Source of the DNA: Rivularia sp. T60_A2020_040
GTDB taxonomy: Bacteria > Cyanobacteriota > Cyanobacteriia > Cyanobacteriales > Nostocaceae
NCBI GenBank assembly: GCA_015272215.1
Contig: JACYMD010000032.1
Span: 1 to 57,846 of the forward strand
DNA: 57,846 nucleotides
Direction of reading: 5' to 3'
Shown: in pieces, positions 16,588 through 26,900 of the stretch
Position numbering within the stretch: position 1 is the first letter of the stretch
Layout: the number at the start of each line of letters is the position of its first letter
Notes under the pieces: generated by a model
The model's database searches: none
What the model was told of the DNA's origin: nothing
What the model saw: the letters and a program-made list of their open reading frames with translations, nothing else
Program-made: the position numbers and the translations under genes

Positions 16588-17009
16588 TAACGTACAAAAT
16601 ATATTTACAAAATATTTACAAATATCTTCAAACCTTTTCGACTATATTTCATATATATTTGTACCTTTATTGATATTGATTTACGCAATAATACGGTCAA
16701 TATACTGAAATAATATCTAGCTAGAGTTTAGTTTTAACTTAATATTCGGTGGGTGACAACAAGATGCAAAGTCAAGGTTCCAAAAAATCAAACAAAATAA
16801 CATATATAGAAAACTACAAATCTGGTTCCATGCTTACATGGGAAGATTCAGGAAGGAATTAATAAATTAATATATGTAAACATTGACATTTAAGCGAATT
16901 CTTAATTATTATATTTAAGTAATTGCTTAATCATTGTTTAAATTTAAAGAAAAATTTTTTGTCAATCTACTTCTAGATAGGTTTTTACAGACATTAATCG
17001 ATAATTGAT
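16588..17009. other. AT-rich divergent intergenic region
   Basis: About 420 bases between the divergent hydrolase and ArsR operon. It must hold both promoters, but no clear palindromic operator was found. A 32-codon open frame at 16764 is listed separately as doubtful. Confidence 0.5.
16764..16862 (+). CDS. Possible 32-residue peptide
   Basis: ATG to TAA, MQSQGSKKSNKITYIENYK..., polar with a basic start and no membrane segment. No strong ribosome binding site (GGTGGG about 14 bases upstream). Could be a chance frame; listed because it fills the promoter region of the ArsR operon. Confidence 0.15.
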   Translation: MQSQGSKKSNKITYIENYKSGSMLTWEDSGRN

Positions 17010-17342
17010 ATGAGCCGACAATCCGCTAGTGCAGACGTTTTTCAAGTAATTGCAGATCCAACGCGGAGGAGAATATTAGATTTATTACGTGCTGGAGAGC
17101 AACCAGTTAAGCAGTTAGCGGAACCCTTTGCAATCAGTTTACCGGCGATTTCTCAGCATTTACAGATATTGTGCGAAGCTGACTTAGTAGAAATGCGTAA
17201 GTTAGGGCGACAAAGATTGTATAAGTTGAAGCCAGAGCGATTAAAACAAGTATCAAATTGGGTTGCTAATTACGAGGAATTTTGGCAAGAGAAACTCGAT
17301 GCTCTTAGCGATTATTTGGAGTCAGATTCATGTTTGGATTAA
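17010..17342 (+). CDS. ArsR-family transcriptional regulator
   Basis: A 110-residue winged-helix protein: VFQVIADPTRRRILDLL at the start, the recognition helix in ISLPAISQHLQIL, and the wing EMRKLGRQRLYKL. There is no cysteine-rich metal site of the ArsR/SmtB type (a single Cys after the recognition helix and one near the end), so it belongs to the subgroup paired with SRPBCC proteins, whose signals are unknown. Its last 13 bases overlap the next gene, implying coupled translation; it probably regulates its own operon. Confidence 0.92.
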   Translation: MSRQSASADVFQVIADPTRRRILDLLRAGEQPVKQLAEPFAISLPAISQHLQILCEADLVEMRKLGRQRLYKLKPERLKQVSNWVANYEEFWQEKLDALSDYLESDSCLD

Positions 17343-17806
17343 ACAAAGAAGTATTTTACCCCCATCCACCTGAAAAAGTTTGGCAGGTAATAACTAACAG
17401 TCGCACTTTGGCTAAGTGGTTGATGGAAAATGACTTTCAGCCGCAAGTAGGATGTAAATTTTGTTTTTACAGTCAATCTTTACCGGGAATAGATACAAAT
17501 ATTAGGTGTGAAGTAATTGAAGTTGACGAGCCGAATCGTCTGGTTTACACCTGGCAAGATTGTATGATGAGTCAATCTTCCATCGTAATTTGGACGTTGA
17601 AAGCTGTGGAAGGTGGTACGCAGTTACGTTTGCAACATCGAATTCGGGAAACTGCGGTGACTGGTGTGAGACAGTCGGTGTATCAAATACAATCCGGATA
17701 CATTAAAACATCTGATAGTTTTATTTTGGCATCTTATTTGAATGGTGGATGGGAGAAAAAACTTTTTGGCTTACTTTCTGTATTAAGTGAAATCAGCAGT
17801 GTTTAA
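17330..17806 (+). CDS. SRPBCC/AHSA1-domain protein
   Basis: A 158-residue START/SRPBCC-fold protein: begins EVFYPHPPEKVWQVITNSRTLAKWLM, then PNRLVYTWQD and TQLRLQHRI, the usual order of AHSA1 (CalC-type) domains that form a hydrophobic ligand pocket. The ArsR plus SRPBCC pair is common in bacteria; ligand unknown. Starts inside the ArsR gene and is followed by a hydrolase gene, so the three likely form one operon. Confidence 0.9.
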   Translation: MFGLNKEVFYPHPPEKVWQVITNSRTLAKWLMENDFQPQVGCKFCFYSQSLPGIDTNIRCEVIEVDEPNRLVYTWQDCMMSQSSIVIWTLKAVEGGTQLRLQHRIRETAVTGVRQSVYQIQSGYIKTSDSFILASYLNGGWEKKLFGLLSVLSEISSV

Positions 17807-17840
17807 TTATTTACTTCTCGTTGCAAATCAAAACATGGAA

Positions 17841-17859
17841 GACGTTGCAGTGCAACGTC
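17841..17859. repeat. Dispersed hairpin, GACGTTGC variant
   Basis: GACGTTGCA-G-TGCAACGTC. Compared with the GACGTAGC copies both arms changed together (TAGC to TTGC and GCTA to GCAA), keeping the stem. It sits in the 74-base gap before the hydrolase gene, 21 bases upstream of its start codon. Confidence 0.85.
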
Positions 17860-17880
17860 TCTACAAAAATACCTTGTAAT

Positions 17881-18756
17881 ATGACAAAACAAAACCAAGA
17901 ATTTTTAGAGTTAGCTGGTGTACCTGTAATAGTACATCCACCAGAGAATCCTGATTTACCTGCTCCGCTGATTGTGTTGTGGCACGGTTTTGGGATACCG
18001 AATAGTGAAGAGTTGCTGAGTGAACTTTTACCGCTAACAGAAGTACAAGCTTGGAAAGCATATCTGGGATTACCTTCGTTTGGTAAACGTTTACCACCGG
18101 GTGGTATTGATGAGCTTGAACGACGAAACATGGAAGATTTCCTATTAAAGTTGCTGTTACCTACAAGCGAACAAGCAATGCAAGAACTACCAAATGTTGT
18201 GGAAGCATTGCTTGCAAAATTTCCGATTGATAACAAAGAAGGAATTAGTTTATTTGGTTTCTCCGCTGGTGGTTTAACAATTTTGCTGACTTTGCTGGAA
18301 AGTTCCGTACCGATTAAAACGATTGTTTTGGCTGGGGTAACTAAGGATTTAGTATCAATAGTAGATGGCAATGTACGATGGAAGAAATACTTTCATCCCG
18401 AATTAAACGACGAGCAAATCAAGTATCGCTGGAGTGAAGCATCGGAAGCAGCGAAAAAACGTTTAGATTTCGTTGCTCGTGCGTCGGAAATTATGCAGCG
18501 TCAACCGATTCCGGCAATGTTGTTTGTACATGGTTCCCAAGATGAGGTTTTTACGGTGAATCAAATCGAAGAATTATATGCAGCTATGGCACCATATTAT
18601 TCCCAAACTAATCAATCTGAGCGCCTATGTCTACAAACTTTTGAGCATTTAGGACATGATATAGATTTGGAAGCAGCTAAGAATTCACCCGATGTACAAC
18701 AGGATATAGACGAACTTCAACAGGTTGTAACAGCTTGGTTCGTTAAACATTTGTAA
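17881..18756 (+). CDS. Alpha/beta hydrolase
   Basis: A 291-residue protein from the ATG at 17881; an upstream in-frame TTG at 17821 would translate the hairpin and is rejected. Features: LIVLWHGFGIPN (oxyanion region), nucleophile elbow GFSAGG, VHGSQDEVF with a likely catalytic Asp, and EHLGHDID with the likely His. Similar to esterases of the dienelactone hydrolase/acylaminoacyl peptidase type. Third gene of the ArsR-SRPBCC operon, so its substrate may be the ligand class sensed by that system. Confidence 0.85.
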   Translation: MTKQNQEFLELAGVPVIVHPPENPDLPAPLIVLWHGFGIPNSEELLSELLPLTEVQAWKAYLGLPSFGKRLPPGGIDELERRNMEDFLLKLLLPTSEQAMQELPNVVEALLAKFPIDNKEGISLFGFSAGGLTILLTLLESSVPIKTIVLAGVTKDLVSIVDGNVRWKKYFHPELNDEQIKYRWSEASEAAKKRLDFVARASEIMQRQPIPAMLFVHGSQDEVFTVNQIEELYAAMAPYYSQTNQSERLCLQTFEHLGHDIDLEAAKNSPDVQQDIDELQQVVTAWFVKHL

Positions 18757-18859
18757 TCGAAGATTTGATATGCTCAACCACAAACGCTTTCTGAAGAATA
18801 AAGAGTGACTAAAATTGGGGAATTAGCAGGATGGAAGGAATAAATTTGTAGTGTTTAGA

Positions 18860-20947
18860 TTATTTCCCAGCCTTGTTTAACTGACGTTGGACTTCTTTAA
18901 CTGCTGTATGTGCATTCACCAAACCATTACCAAAAAAGTATTGCTCCATCGAAACTCCAGGGGGAATTTTACCTAATAATAATAGAACCTTGTACAACTC
19001 TTTTTCTGCATCAGAAACAGTTAATCCATCATAAGAAGCTGTCTGTTTAAGAATGGAAATAATCTGTTCTCTGGTTAAAAGTCGTTGAGAATCTTCTCCT
19101 TTCATCAAAGCAATTACTCCCGCTACCATTGGTGAAGCGAAAGAAGTTCCTTCTGCTCTAATATATTTACCTTTAGTATCAAGTGCTGCACCCCAAGGAG
19201 CGGATGGTTGTAAAATGATTCCTTGCCAAAACTGATCTATTCCCGTACCTCCGGTAGTCAAAATTGCACCCTTTAAGCCAATTTTTTCGATAGAAGTATC
19301 TCCACCAGGAGCAACTAGCATCAACCCGTTACCAAAATTACTATAAGGTGCGCGATATCCATTAATGTTAGTAGCACCAACTGCAATTACTCCTTTGATA
19401 GCAGCAGGAAAACCGACTTCAAAATCTGTTTCATTACCAGCAGCAGCAACAATTACTAAATGAGGATTTTGACGATAAGCACGGGTAATCGCATTTTGAA
19501 TCTCTACACTTGGTAAATACCCACCTAAGCTGATATTGATTACATCTGCACCTCTAGCAGTTGCATAGTCAATTCCTTCTACAATGTGAGAGATTTCGCA
19601 GCCAATTTTACATACCGTCACGGGTAAAATTTTTGCTTTAGGAGCAACTCCAACTATTCCCAATTCATCTTGAGAATGTGCAGCAATTATTCCACTTGTC
19701 CAAGTACCATGAAAAAAACTAGCTGTTTCCATACGGATATACTTACGTATTTCCTCGGCAATTTGTTTTTTACTATAGAGAGGATTATTACTCTTAATAA
19801 TAAAGGCGTAATACTTATATTTTTCTAGTAGTGCATCATCAGGTAATTTAAATGTACTTTGAAAGATGGGACGAAGTACTGAAAGTTCCTTTTCATTGAC
19901 GCGAGTATCTGCATCATTATCAACAAAATCCCAACCGTGTTTTTCGTCCTTGAGCTTACCTTTTACTTCGTCACTTACTGTATAAATATTGTTAATTAAG
20001 TCTGGATGATTCCACTGTACAAAACTATCTAAAACTGCAACAGTAACACCTTTACCAGCATTGGAATTTTGCCAAGCTTCTGTTGCGCGAATGTCTGTAC
20101 GTGGTAGAGATAAATCCGAATTTTTATACAAATGTTCGTTCAAACATTTATCGAGATTATCAGCAAATTTTGTTAAACAAACTCTTAAAGGATTGCTATT
20201 GAGATACCATTGTTGGGGAAGTAGATTAGTTTGAAAGGCGGTTTCCGTTTCAAGTTGATTTGCAGGTGCTTCAGTTTTTTGAGAAATTTCTTTATTTCGT
20301 AAGTGAATAAAGTTAGGTGTTGCCGATTTTATTCCTTTAACTCGATCAAGTTGATTGGCAACTTTGAGAATATTTGTTCCTGACTGAGTTTTTGATTTGA
20401 CTATATAGTGATTTGCACTGAAGCGTAAAGGACGAATAATTTCTAAGTTCTGTTGCTGGAGAATTACCTGCTTTTGACTTGAGGAAAGTTGTTCGTCAAA
20501 ATTAACAATAATCTCGTTTGGTAGTATTATTTGTTCAGTATGTCCGCGTCTATAAAGTACTGGTAAAGTGCTATCTACATAACCTTTTTGATTGACTTGC
20601 AATTGCATTATGGCAGGATTAATATTATCCGCAGATAATTTCATTAACGCATAATCTCTACCCAAAGGCTCCACTTCTACTTTTGATACGTTTTGATTGC
20701 GACTTAAGTCTTGTTGAAGTTTTAAATATAATGGTAAAGTTGTACTTTGCGTAACCTTTGTTTTGAAAGCAATAGCAATAATATCATCTCGCTGCTTCAA
20801 AGGAATTTTTTGACCGTAATAAGTATAAAAAAGTTGGCTTTCTTCTGAAGATTGCTCGATAACTGGATTTTCTGCTCTCACATTAGCAATATCTATTAGC
20901 ACCCATAAACCGCTCGTCAAGAGAATACCAGACAACAAACGTTTCAT
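18860..20947 (-). CDS. Exported subtilisin-like serine protease (S8)
   Basis: A 695-residue protein with a signal peptide (1-25, cut after ANVRA), an N-terminal region of about 200 residues that probably includes an inhibitory prodomain, and a catalytic domain at about 285-690. Triad: D307 in VAVLDSF, H413 in FHGTWTSG, S602 in GTSFASPMVAG; oxyanion Asn N505 in AAAGNETD. The usual HGTHVAG motif reads HGTWTSG here, and the Asp motif lacks the common DTGV, but all catalytic residues are present. A long insert (about 320-405) lies between Asp and His. Convergent with the previous operon; single gene. Confidence 0.93.
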   Translation of the reverse strand: MKRLLSGILLTSGLWVLIDIANVRAENPVIEQSSEESQLFYTYYGQKIPLKQRDDIIAIAFKTKVTQSTTLPLYLKLQQDLSRNQNVSKVEVEPLGRDYALMKLSADNINPAIMQLQVNQKGYVDSTLPVLYRRGHTEQIILPNEIIVNFDEQLSSSQKQVILQQQNLEIIRPLRFSANHYIVKSKTQSGTNILKVANQLDRVKGIKSATPNFIHLRNKEISQKTEAPANQLETETAFQTNLLPQQWYLNSNPLRVCLTKFADNLDKCLNEHLYKNSDLSLPRTDIRATEAWQNSNAGKGVTVAVLDSFVQWNHPDLINNIYTVSDEVKGKLKDEKHGWDFVDNDADTRVNEKELSVLRPIFQSTFKLPDDALLEKYKYYAFIIKSNNPLYSKKQIAEEIRKYIRMETASFFHGTWTSGIIAAHSQDELGIVGVAPKAKILPVTVCKIGCEISHIVEGIDYATARGADVINISLGGYLPSVEIQNAITRAYRQNPHLVIVAAAGNETDFEVGFPAAIKGVIAVGATNINGYRAPYSNFGNGLMLVAPGGDTSIEKIGLKGAILTTGGTGIDQFWQGIILQPSAPWGAALDTKGKYIRAEGTSFASPMVAGVIALMKGEDSQRLLTREQIISILKQTASYDGLTVSDAEKELYKVLLLLGKIPPGVSMEQYFFGNGLVNAHTAVKEVQRQLNKAGK

Positions 20948-21274
20948 AGTATGGGTACCTCGCAGATGGGTTGTAAATACAAATACTTAGTAAAACTTAG
21001 TACTTGTAATTTAACTATACTCTGTATGCTGAGGTATTTTATGTTTGAAAAAGCACTATTAATCTCCAGTTAAATTTGATTTTATTAGTTATTAATAAAT
21101 AATAAATAATAAATAAATAAATAAATAATAAATAATCAAAACATTTTGAGAGTTGTTGATTTTTCAATATATAAATAAAAAATTAGTCAAAAAAATAACC
21201 CTTGAGGGTACTTTTCATCAAGTAATTATTTCTTGTAAGATGCAATTAATATCACCTATATCAATAGTAATCTA
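20948..21274. other. Divergent intergenic region with simple AAT/TAAA repeats
   Basis: Contains a low-complexity run of TAATAAATAA and TAAATAAA units at about 21085-21137. No gene or clear promoter picked out. Confidence 0.6.
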
Positions 21275-21910
21275 ATGACAGAAACTTACATATCAAAAGT
21301 CAATGTTGACTTATGGAAACAAGAAGTGACACTGGAATGGACAGGGCCGAATGCATCAGCGCAGCAAAAAGGACCTTATCATTGTACCCCTGGTGAAGGA
21401 ATGTCCGGTATAGATTGCGATGACGTTGCAACCAGTAAAAAAAGAGGAACAAGCTGTACTCCCAAAGGTGAATTTGCGGTAATTCGTCACGAACGTCGTT
21501 TTAGTCAGTTTCCAGAAGCAGAATGGGTAACACGTTTTCAAGATGATGCACGGGGAATTGCACTTCATTACTATCCACGGGTTCCTGAATTTCCTGATTC
21601 TAATGGATGCGTTCGTATTGGAAATTTAGAAGTAGCAAAACGAATTCATGACAATACTAAACCCGGAAAATCAATTGTCAGAGTATATGGAGAACTCCGA
21701 CCAAATTTTAATAATACCTTGAAGAAGGGAGCCAAAGGTCGGGATGTAAAAAAGCTTCAGCGTCAGTTAGCAAGTAAAGGATATAATGTTTCACCTGATG
21801 GTGATTTTGGTCCGAAAACAGAAGCGATAGTTAAACAGTTTCAGAAGGATAAAGGATTGTTATCTGATGGAATATGTGGTCGTCAAACCTACGGGACACT
21901 ATTTGCATAA
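21275..21910 (+). CDS. L,D-transpeptidase (YkuD) with C-terminal peptidoglycan-binding domain
   Basis: A 211-residue protein. Residues 1-135 are a YkuD-type catalytic domain with H98 (IALHYYP) and the signature SNGCVRIG containing the nucleophile C112 and R114. Residues 145-211 are a PG_binding_1 domain (GAKGRDVKKLQRQLASKGY, DGDFGPKTEAIVKQFQ). YkuD enzymes make or exchange cross-links in peptidoglycan. Oddities: no signal peptide is visible, and the family's usual order (binding domain first) is reversed. Absence of a leader suggests export by another route or a wrong start. Confidence 0.9.
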   Translation: MTETYISKVNVDLWKQEVTLEWTGPNASAQQKGPYHCTPGEGMSGIDCDDVATSKKRGTSCTPKGEFAVIRHERRFSQFPEAEWVTRFQDDARGIALHYYPRVPEFPDSNGCVRIGNLEVAKRIHDNTKPGKSIVRVYGELRPNFNNTLKKGAKGRDVKKLQRQLASKGYNVSPDGDFGPKTEAIVKQFQKDKGLLSDGICGRQTYGTLFA

Positions 21911-22030
21911 TATCAAAGTTTAGGGAATATTTAAATTGCGATATGCCCCTGGGACATTGCTGGAGGCATCGCAATCTTTTCGATAAGATTATTTCTATGG
22001 TCAGCTATTATTGGGGAAAGATGATTGATT

Positions 22031-22477
22031 ATGAAGCATTTACCACAGGGATGTATTATTCGCAAAGCTACATCTAATGATGCTTTATCAATTCGTTGGT
22101 TAGTATTTAAGGCAAAACTCGATCCTACTCAATTAAAATGGCAGCAATTTTGGCTAGTTGAATGCCATAGTAATGTAATAGCTTGCGGACAGTTGCGTAA
22201 TTTTAGAGAAGCTCAAGAACTTGGTAGTTTAGTTGTTGTAAAAAAGTGGAGAAATCGCGGTTTAGGAACTTCTCTAACGCAACATTTAATTGAGCAGGCA
22301 ACTCAACCACTTTATTTAGAATGTTTGGGTAATAAATTAGTTAATTACTATCAAAAATTTGGTTTTGTTCCAATTGATTTTAAAGATTTACCTGTATCTC
22401 TTAAAAGCAAATTTAGGTTATCTCAATTAGGTAAACAATTAATTGGAGTTCCTGTAATTTTTATGAACTATAAATAA
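22031..22477 (+). CDS. GNAT-family N-acetyltransferase
   Basis: A 148-residue protein from the ATG at 22031 (MKHLPQG), with GGGGAAAG about 12 bases upstream. GNAT elements: N-terminal CIIRKATSNDALSIRWL, the central strand LGSLVVVKKWRNRGLGTSL containing the acetyl-CoA loop RNRGLG, and YYQKFGFVPI. Acceptor unknown. It lies 120 bases after the L,D-transpeptidase in the same direction and may be co-transcribed. Confidence 0.9.
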   Translation: MKHLPQGCIIRKATSNDALSIRWLVFKAKLDPTQLKWQQFWLVECHSNVIACGQLRNFREAQELGSLVVVKKWRNRGLGTSLTQHLIEQATQPLYLECLGNKLVNYYQKFGFVPIDFKDLPVSLKSKFRLSQLGKQLIGVPVIFMNYK

Positions 22478-22488
22478 TCAATTTGGTG

Positions 22489-22672
22489 GTTTCAACCGCC
22501 GGATAAATAATAATTCATTTGATAAATATGGCGGTTAAAAACGCATCTACACAAACCAAGTCTACCTACGTAGACTAGATAAATTACTAACCCGCGCAGG
22601 CGGGTTTTGCCTGTGTAGCAGCGGTTTTAACCGCCAGATAAATAACAATTCATTTTATCAATATGGCGCTTT
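22489..22672. repeat. Composite inverted-repeat element flanked by direct repeats
   Basis: Left arm GGCGGTTAAAA at 22530 with following CGCATCTACACA pairs with TGTGTAGCAGCGGTTTTAACCGCC (written in two parts: TGTGTAGCAGCG and GTTTTAACCGCC) at 22612-22635. Inside are two more hairpins, GTCTAC-CTAC-GTAGAC (22560-22575) and ACCCGC-GCAG-GCGGGT (22590-22605). Outside are two ~40-base direct repeats (about 22494-22530 and 22631-22668) sharing CCGCC-GATAAATAA-AATTCATTT. Looks like a non-autonomous dispersed element. Confidence 0.75.
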
Positions 22673-22694
22673 ATTACCGTGTCTACAAATTCAA

Positions 22695-23741
22695 TCAATT
22701 AGGTGTTGCTAAACTACCATTACCTGATAATAAAAAAGTAGTAACATTCACAATTAATTGTGCTGCACCTGTAAAAAAATCACGTTCAATATTAGCAGTA
22801 GTATCACTTGGTTGATGATAAAAAGAACTGCGTAAATTTGCCGTATCAGTAACTAATAAAGCTCCGATTCCTTGCAGCCAAAATGGAGCATGATCGCTAC
22901 GTAAAACATCAGGAGTAAATACACCTTTGAGAGGAACTGGTAAAGTAAATACTGGTGGTAATTGAGATGAATTATTAATATTACTATCAATATTTTTAAC
23001 ATTATTAAAGGCATTAATTAATGGTAAATGTTCCGTATCACCAACCACTGCTAAAAAATCACCTTTGTCGCTAATTGGAGTTATCGGTAAACCGGAGGGA
23101 GATTTCTGACAACCGGATGTATAGCAAGCGTAACCTACCATATCTAAGACAATTACACCGCGCAAATTTTCTAAACGTGCTGGATTATCAACAAAAGCAC
23201 GACTACCTAATAAACCAGCTTCTTCCTTATCGAAAAATGCTAATTGCAAAGTTCGAGGAGTCGAACTAGAACCGAAAAGTCGAGCAATTTCCAGTAATAC
23301 CGCAACACCACTAGCATTATCATCAGCCCCAGGAGACTTGAAAACCGTATCGTAATGTGCTGCAATTAGAATTGATCCAGCATTGCGATCGCGACCTTGT
23401 TTTTCTGTAAAAACATTAACACCTGTGGGAAATTCTTCTAAAGTCGGTTCCCAACCCAGTTTTTGTAATTCGTTGGTAATATAATTGCGAGTACGTCTGC
23501 GTTCTGAATCTGTAAAACGCTGAAAACTCAAATTTTGCACATCAGTAAATAATCGTTGTGAATCAACTTGAGGAGGATTAATAGCTACTGTTTCAGTTTC
23601 TTTCTCTGGTAAGGGAGTTTCAATTTGAATATTATTAATAACAGCAGTTTCTTCTGGTTGACTTAAAAACTTATCAGCGAATAATACTGTAACAGCAATA
23701 CCAATTATTATTAAAATTATAAATATAATATTTTTTTTCAT
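22695..23741 (-). CDS. M28-family zinc aminopeptidase, membrane-anchored or exported
   Basis: A 348-residue protein from ATG 23741 (MKKNIIFI). One N-terminal hydrophobic helix (3-25) acts as signal or anchor. The catalytic domain has the M28 metal ligands in order: AAHYDTV (His and bound Asp), PGADDNASG (bridging Asp), DKEEAGLLGS (catalytic Glu pair), LDMVGY (Asp) and the final His in SFYHQPSDT. The co-catalytic di-zinc site is therefore complete. Probably a periplasmic peptidase. Downstream lies the composite repeat. Confidence 0.92.
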   Translation of the reverse strand: MKKNIIFIILIIIGIAVTVLFADKFLSQPEETAVINNIQIETPLPEKETETVAINPPQVDSQRLFTDVQNLSFQRFTDSERRRTRNYITNELQKLGWEPTLEEFPTGVNVFTEKQGRDRNAGSILIAAHYDTVFKSPGADDNASGVAVLLEIARLFGSSSTPRTLQLAFFDKEEAGLLGSRAFVDNPARLENLRGVIVLDMVGYACYTSGCQKSPSGLPITPISDKGDFLAVVGDTEHLPLINAFNNVKNIDSNINNSSQLPPVFTLPVPLKGVFTPDVLRSDHAPFWLQGIGALLVTDTANLRSSFYHQPSDTTANIERDFFTGAAQLIVNVTTFLLSGNGSLATPN

Positions 23742-23949
23742 CAACTACCAACTAATAATAATTTTCAATAAAATAAAATCCAGATAATCAACTATCTCTT
23801 TGTACCTCTTTTCTCAGCGTCCTCAGCGTCTCTGCGGTTTTATTAAATCATAATTTTCTGCCCTTCAGGAATAATTATGACTCCATAATATTGATATAAA
23901 TCGAGTTTTTACCATAACTAACCGTAACACTCCTCCCTACACCCTAATT

Positions 23950-26900
23950 TTAAAACCTTCTTTGATACTCAATAACAGCACGATTATCATCATCAAAATT
24001 AGTCGAACCACGAAGACGAATGTTATCCTTTAAATTATAATTAATACCCCATTGAAATGGGTCATCTGCGGTCAAAAGTTTTAAAGCAGAAATCGAAATT
24101 CTATTGGTAATATCTACTCCAGCTTCTGCTGCTAATTCCACACTTAAACTACTTTTTCCGGCTTCTGGATTATCGGAAATAATAGTTGGAAATATTCGCA
24201 GTTCGCTTAAACCAAAAGCAGTTCCAATTTGGTTAAAAGTTGTTTGAAAATTACCTAAAACAGCAGAACCTGCAATATTAAGTAATCCCAAGGTAGAATT
24301 GGCTCTTCCTTTGTTATCAAATCCACCTCCTAATAAAGCAACAATTTCGGTTTCGCTACGTGCGGGACTACTTTTTAACTCTAAGTTTTTATCGAGTTGA
24401 CTAGCGAAACCATTGACAATTGCATCTACGCGAACTGTTTCTAAAGTTGCTAAACCTGTTGCATTTTTACTAAAATCAGAACTTTGAATTACATCTAATA
24501 CTTTAGCAAATAAACTAATATCTAAAATCGGATCGCGGGGTTGATTTGCTCTAAATGTAGCGGTATTTTTTTCACCACGAGCCAGATTAAACTGAGTCGT
24601 AAATAAGTTGACTCCTCCTTTTTTCAATTTTAAAGTTCCGACAGGTACGGGATTGCTAAATGTACCATTTACGTTCAAATTTCCAGTTGCTTCAATACTA
24701 ATAATTGGAGGACGTTCTACTTTTACTTTTTTACCCAAAGTTAATTTTAAATCATTAAATTTGCCTCTAGTATTTTCATTATTATTAATTTGTTTAGCTG
24801 CTTTTACACGTTCAATTCCTTTACTGCTAACAATCGTAGTATTAGTGTCATTTTCGGGTAGCAATACTAAACCGTTATCTAAATTGACATTACCACTAAT
24901 AACCGGATTCAAAGCAGAACCTTTAATCATGACGTTACCTGCAACACCACCTTGATAAAGTCCTTTGAGGTTTACTGCTAATTTATCTAAAGTTACTCCA
25001 AGTGGACTCTCAATTTTGATAGATTGGTCATCATATACAGGTATTTGACCTTGGGCTACTACTTTACCCTTACTAAAGTTGCCTTGGAGATTTTTTACTC
25101 TTATCGTGTCAAAATCAAACTCTACTTCTCCGGTTACATTTGTTAATTTTTCAGGTAAAGCTTGAGCGGAAAATATGGCATTATTCAGAGTAGCATTTCC
25201 TTCTAATATTGGTTTATCTAAAGTTCCACGTACTGTTAATTTAACTTCTCCTTCACCCTTTTCAAATGTTGCTTGATTGGTGAATAAATTTAATACCGCT
25301 AAGCCTTCATTTTTAACATTTACATCTAATTTAATTTGATTACTTGCGGGTGTTACTGAAGCAAAAGGTAATTTATAAGGAATCCTACCGTTAATCTCAA
25401 CTGGTTGGGAATTTTGAAGCATTACGTTACTAGCAAAATTCAAGCTTCCGTTAATATAACTGAAACTAGCTGCTGCTGATTCGACTTCTTGTTGATTTAA
25501 TGTTCCATCGCTAATTGTTAATTCTCCTTTGCTTAAAGGATTCGCAATACTGCCGGCTATTGCGGCTTTTGCATCCAGATTTCCTGTTAAACCAATTGGT
25601 AAATTAACAAAGTTATTAAGTACTTCTATGGGGAAATTATTGACTTGTAAATTACCGAATTGTTCATCACCACCAATTGTACCGCTAAAGCTAAATAGTC
25701 GATTAGTTGATTCGATTCGTAATGGTGTTAATCTTAAAATTCCGTTTTCAAACGCACCTTGAGCAATTACTTGTTTTGCATTATAACGGTTTGGGTCTTC
25801 TTCTGGACCCCAAGTAAAGTTTTCACCTTGAATATTAAATTGTGTGGCTAATTCTTTATTCTCATTAGTATCTACACTGACTTCTGCATTGAAAGTACCT
25901 TGCAAATCTGCTAATTCTGGAAAAATGGTAGCTTCACGTCGCTGTTGTTTTTGCAATGCTAATAATCTTTTGATTTCTGAAAAGCGTCGTAATTGAGTTG
26001 ATAAAGATTGATTTGGTAAACCTATTGCAATGGTTTCTAATTGATTTGCTTTACCATAGGTAGGTTCTTCAAAATTACGCTGGATATCTTCTAATTCATA
26101 TATTTGTAAAGCTGTTAAGACATCTTGGATTTTACCTTGTTTGATGCTTAATTTACCTTGAATTTGCGGTTCTTTAGTTAAGTTATTTACTCTACCCGCA
26201 ACAAGATAGCTACTTTCACCTTTGGTAAATTCTCCTTGATTAATCACAAAATTATCGTCATTGTAGCTAAACTTTGCAGCTAATTTATCGCCTTTTAAAC
26301 GACCGATTTCTGGATTTATAATGGCGATATTTCCCGAAGCTGTAGTAAAAGTTTTTTGATTAATTTGTAAATTTCCGTCGAAGGTTCCAGCAATTTTACC
26401 AGAACCAAAATAGCGATTAACTGGTAAAGGTAATTTTAATAACTGTAAAGGAAATTGATTAACATTGAGTGTTAAAATATCACCTTGGGATTGACCAGAA
26501 GCAAATGTTTCATCACGTTTAATTAAGAAAGATTCTGGTCGATTATTACTATTTAATTTAACTGCAATTTGGTCTTGTTTACCCGCAACTTTCAACTGTA
26601 AACCTTTTGCTGATTGTGATTGGATGCTTCCAGTTAAAGTTGGTTCAAAAGCTATATCATTAATTACAAAATTTCGTAGCGCTAATTTTCCTACTACATT
26701 TGGTAAAGGTAATTTACCAGTGATTTTGCCATTAAAATCAACTTTTCCAGCTACATTTATTGCATTATAAATCTGTACAGGTAACTGTTCTAAATTATAA
26801 TTACTAGCTTGAACATTCAAATTTAATTGGGTAATTTCTGGTATTCCGTCAGCTTTTGCATTGGCTAAAATATCACCGCTGATATTCAAACCTGGTGCGG

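Noticed and set aside
17811-18371. 186-codon minus-strand frame opposite the hydrolase
   Set aside because: Ser/Lys/Pro-rich antisense shadow of a clear alpha/beta hydrolase.
21874-22077. 67-codon frame between the L,D-transpeptidase and GNAT genes
   Set aside because: Overlaps both genes in another frame and has no conserved-looking features.
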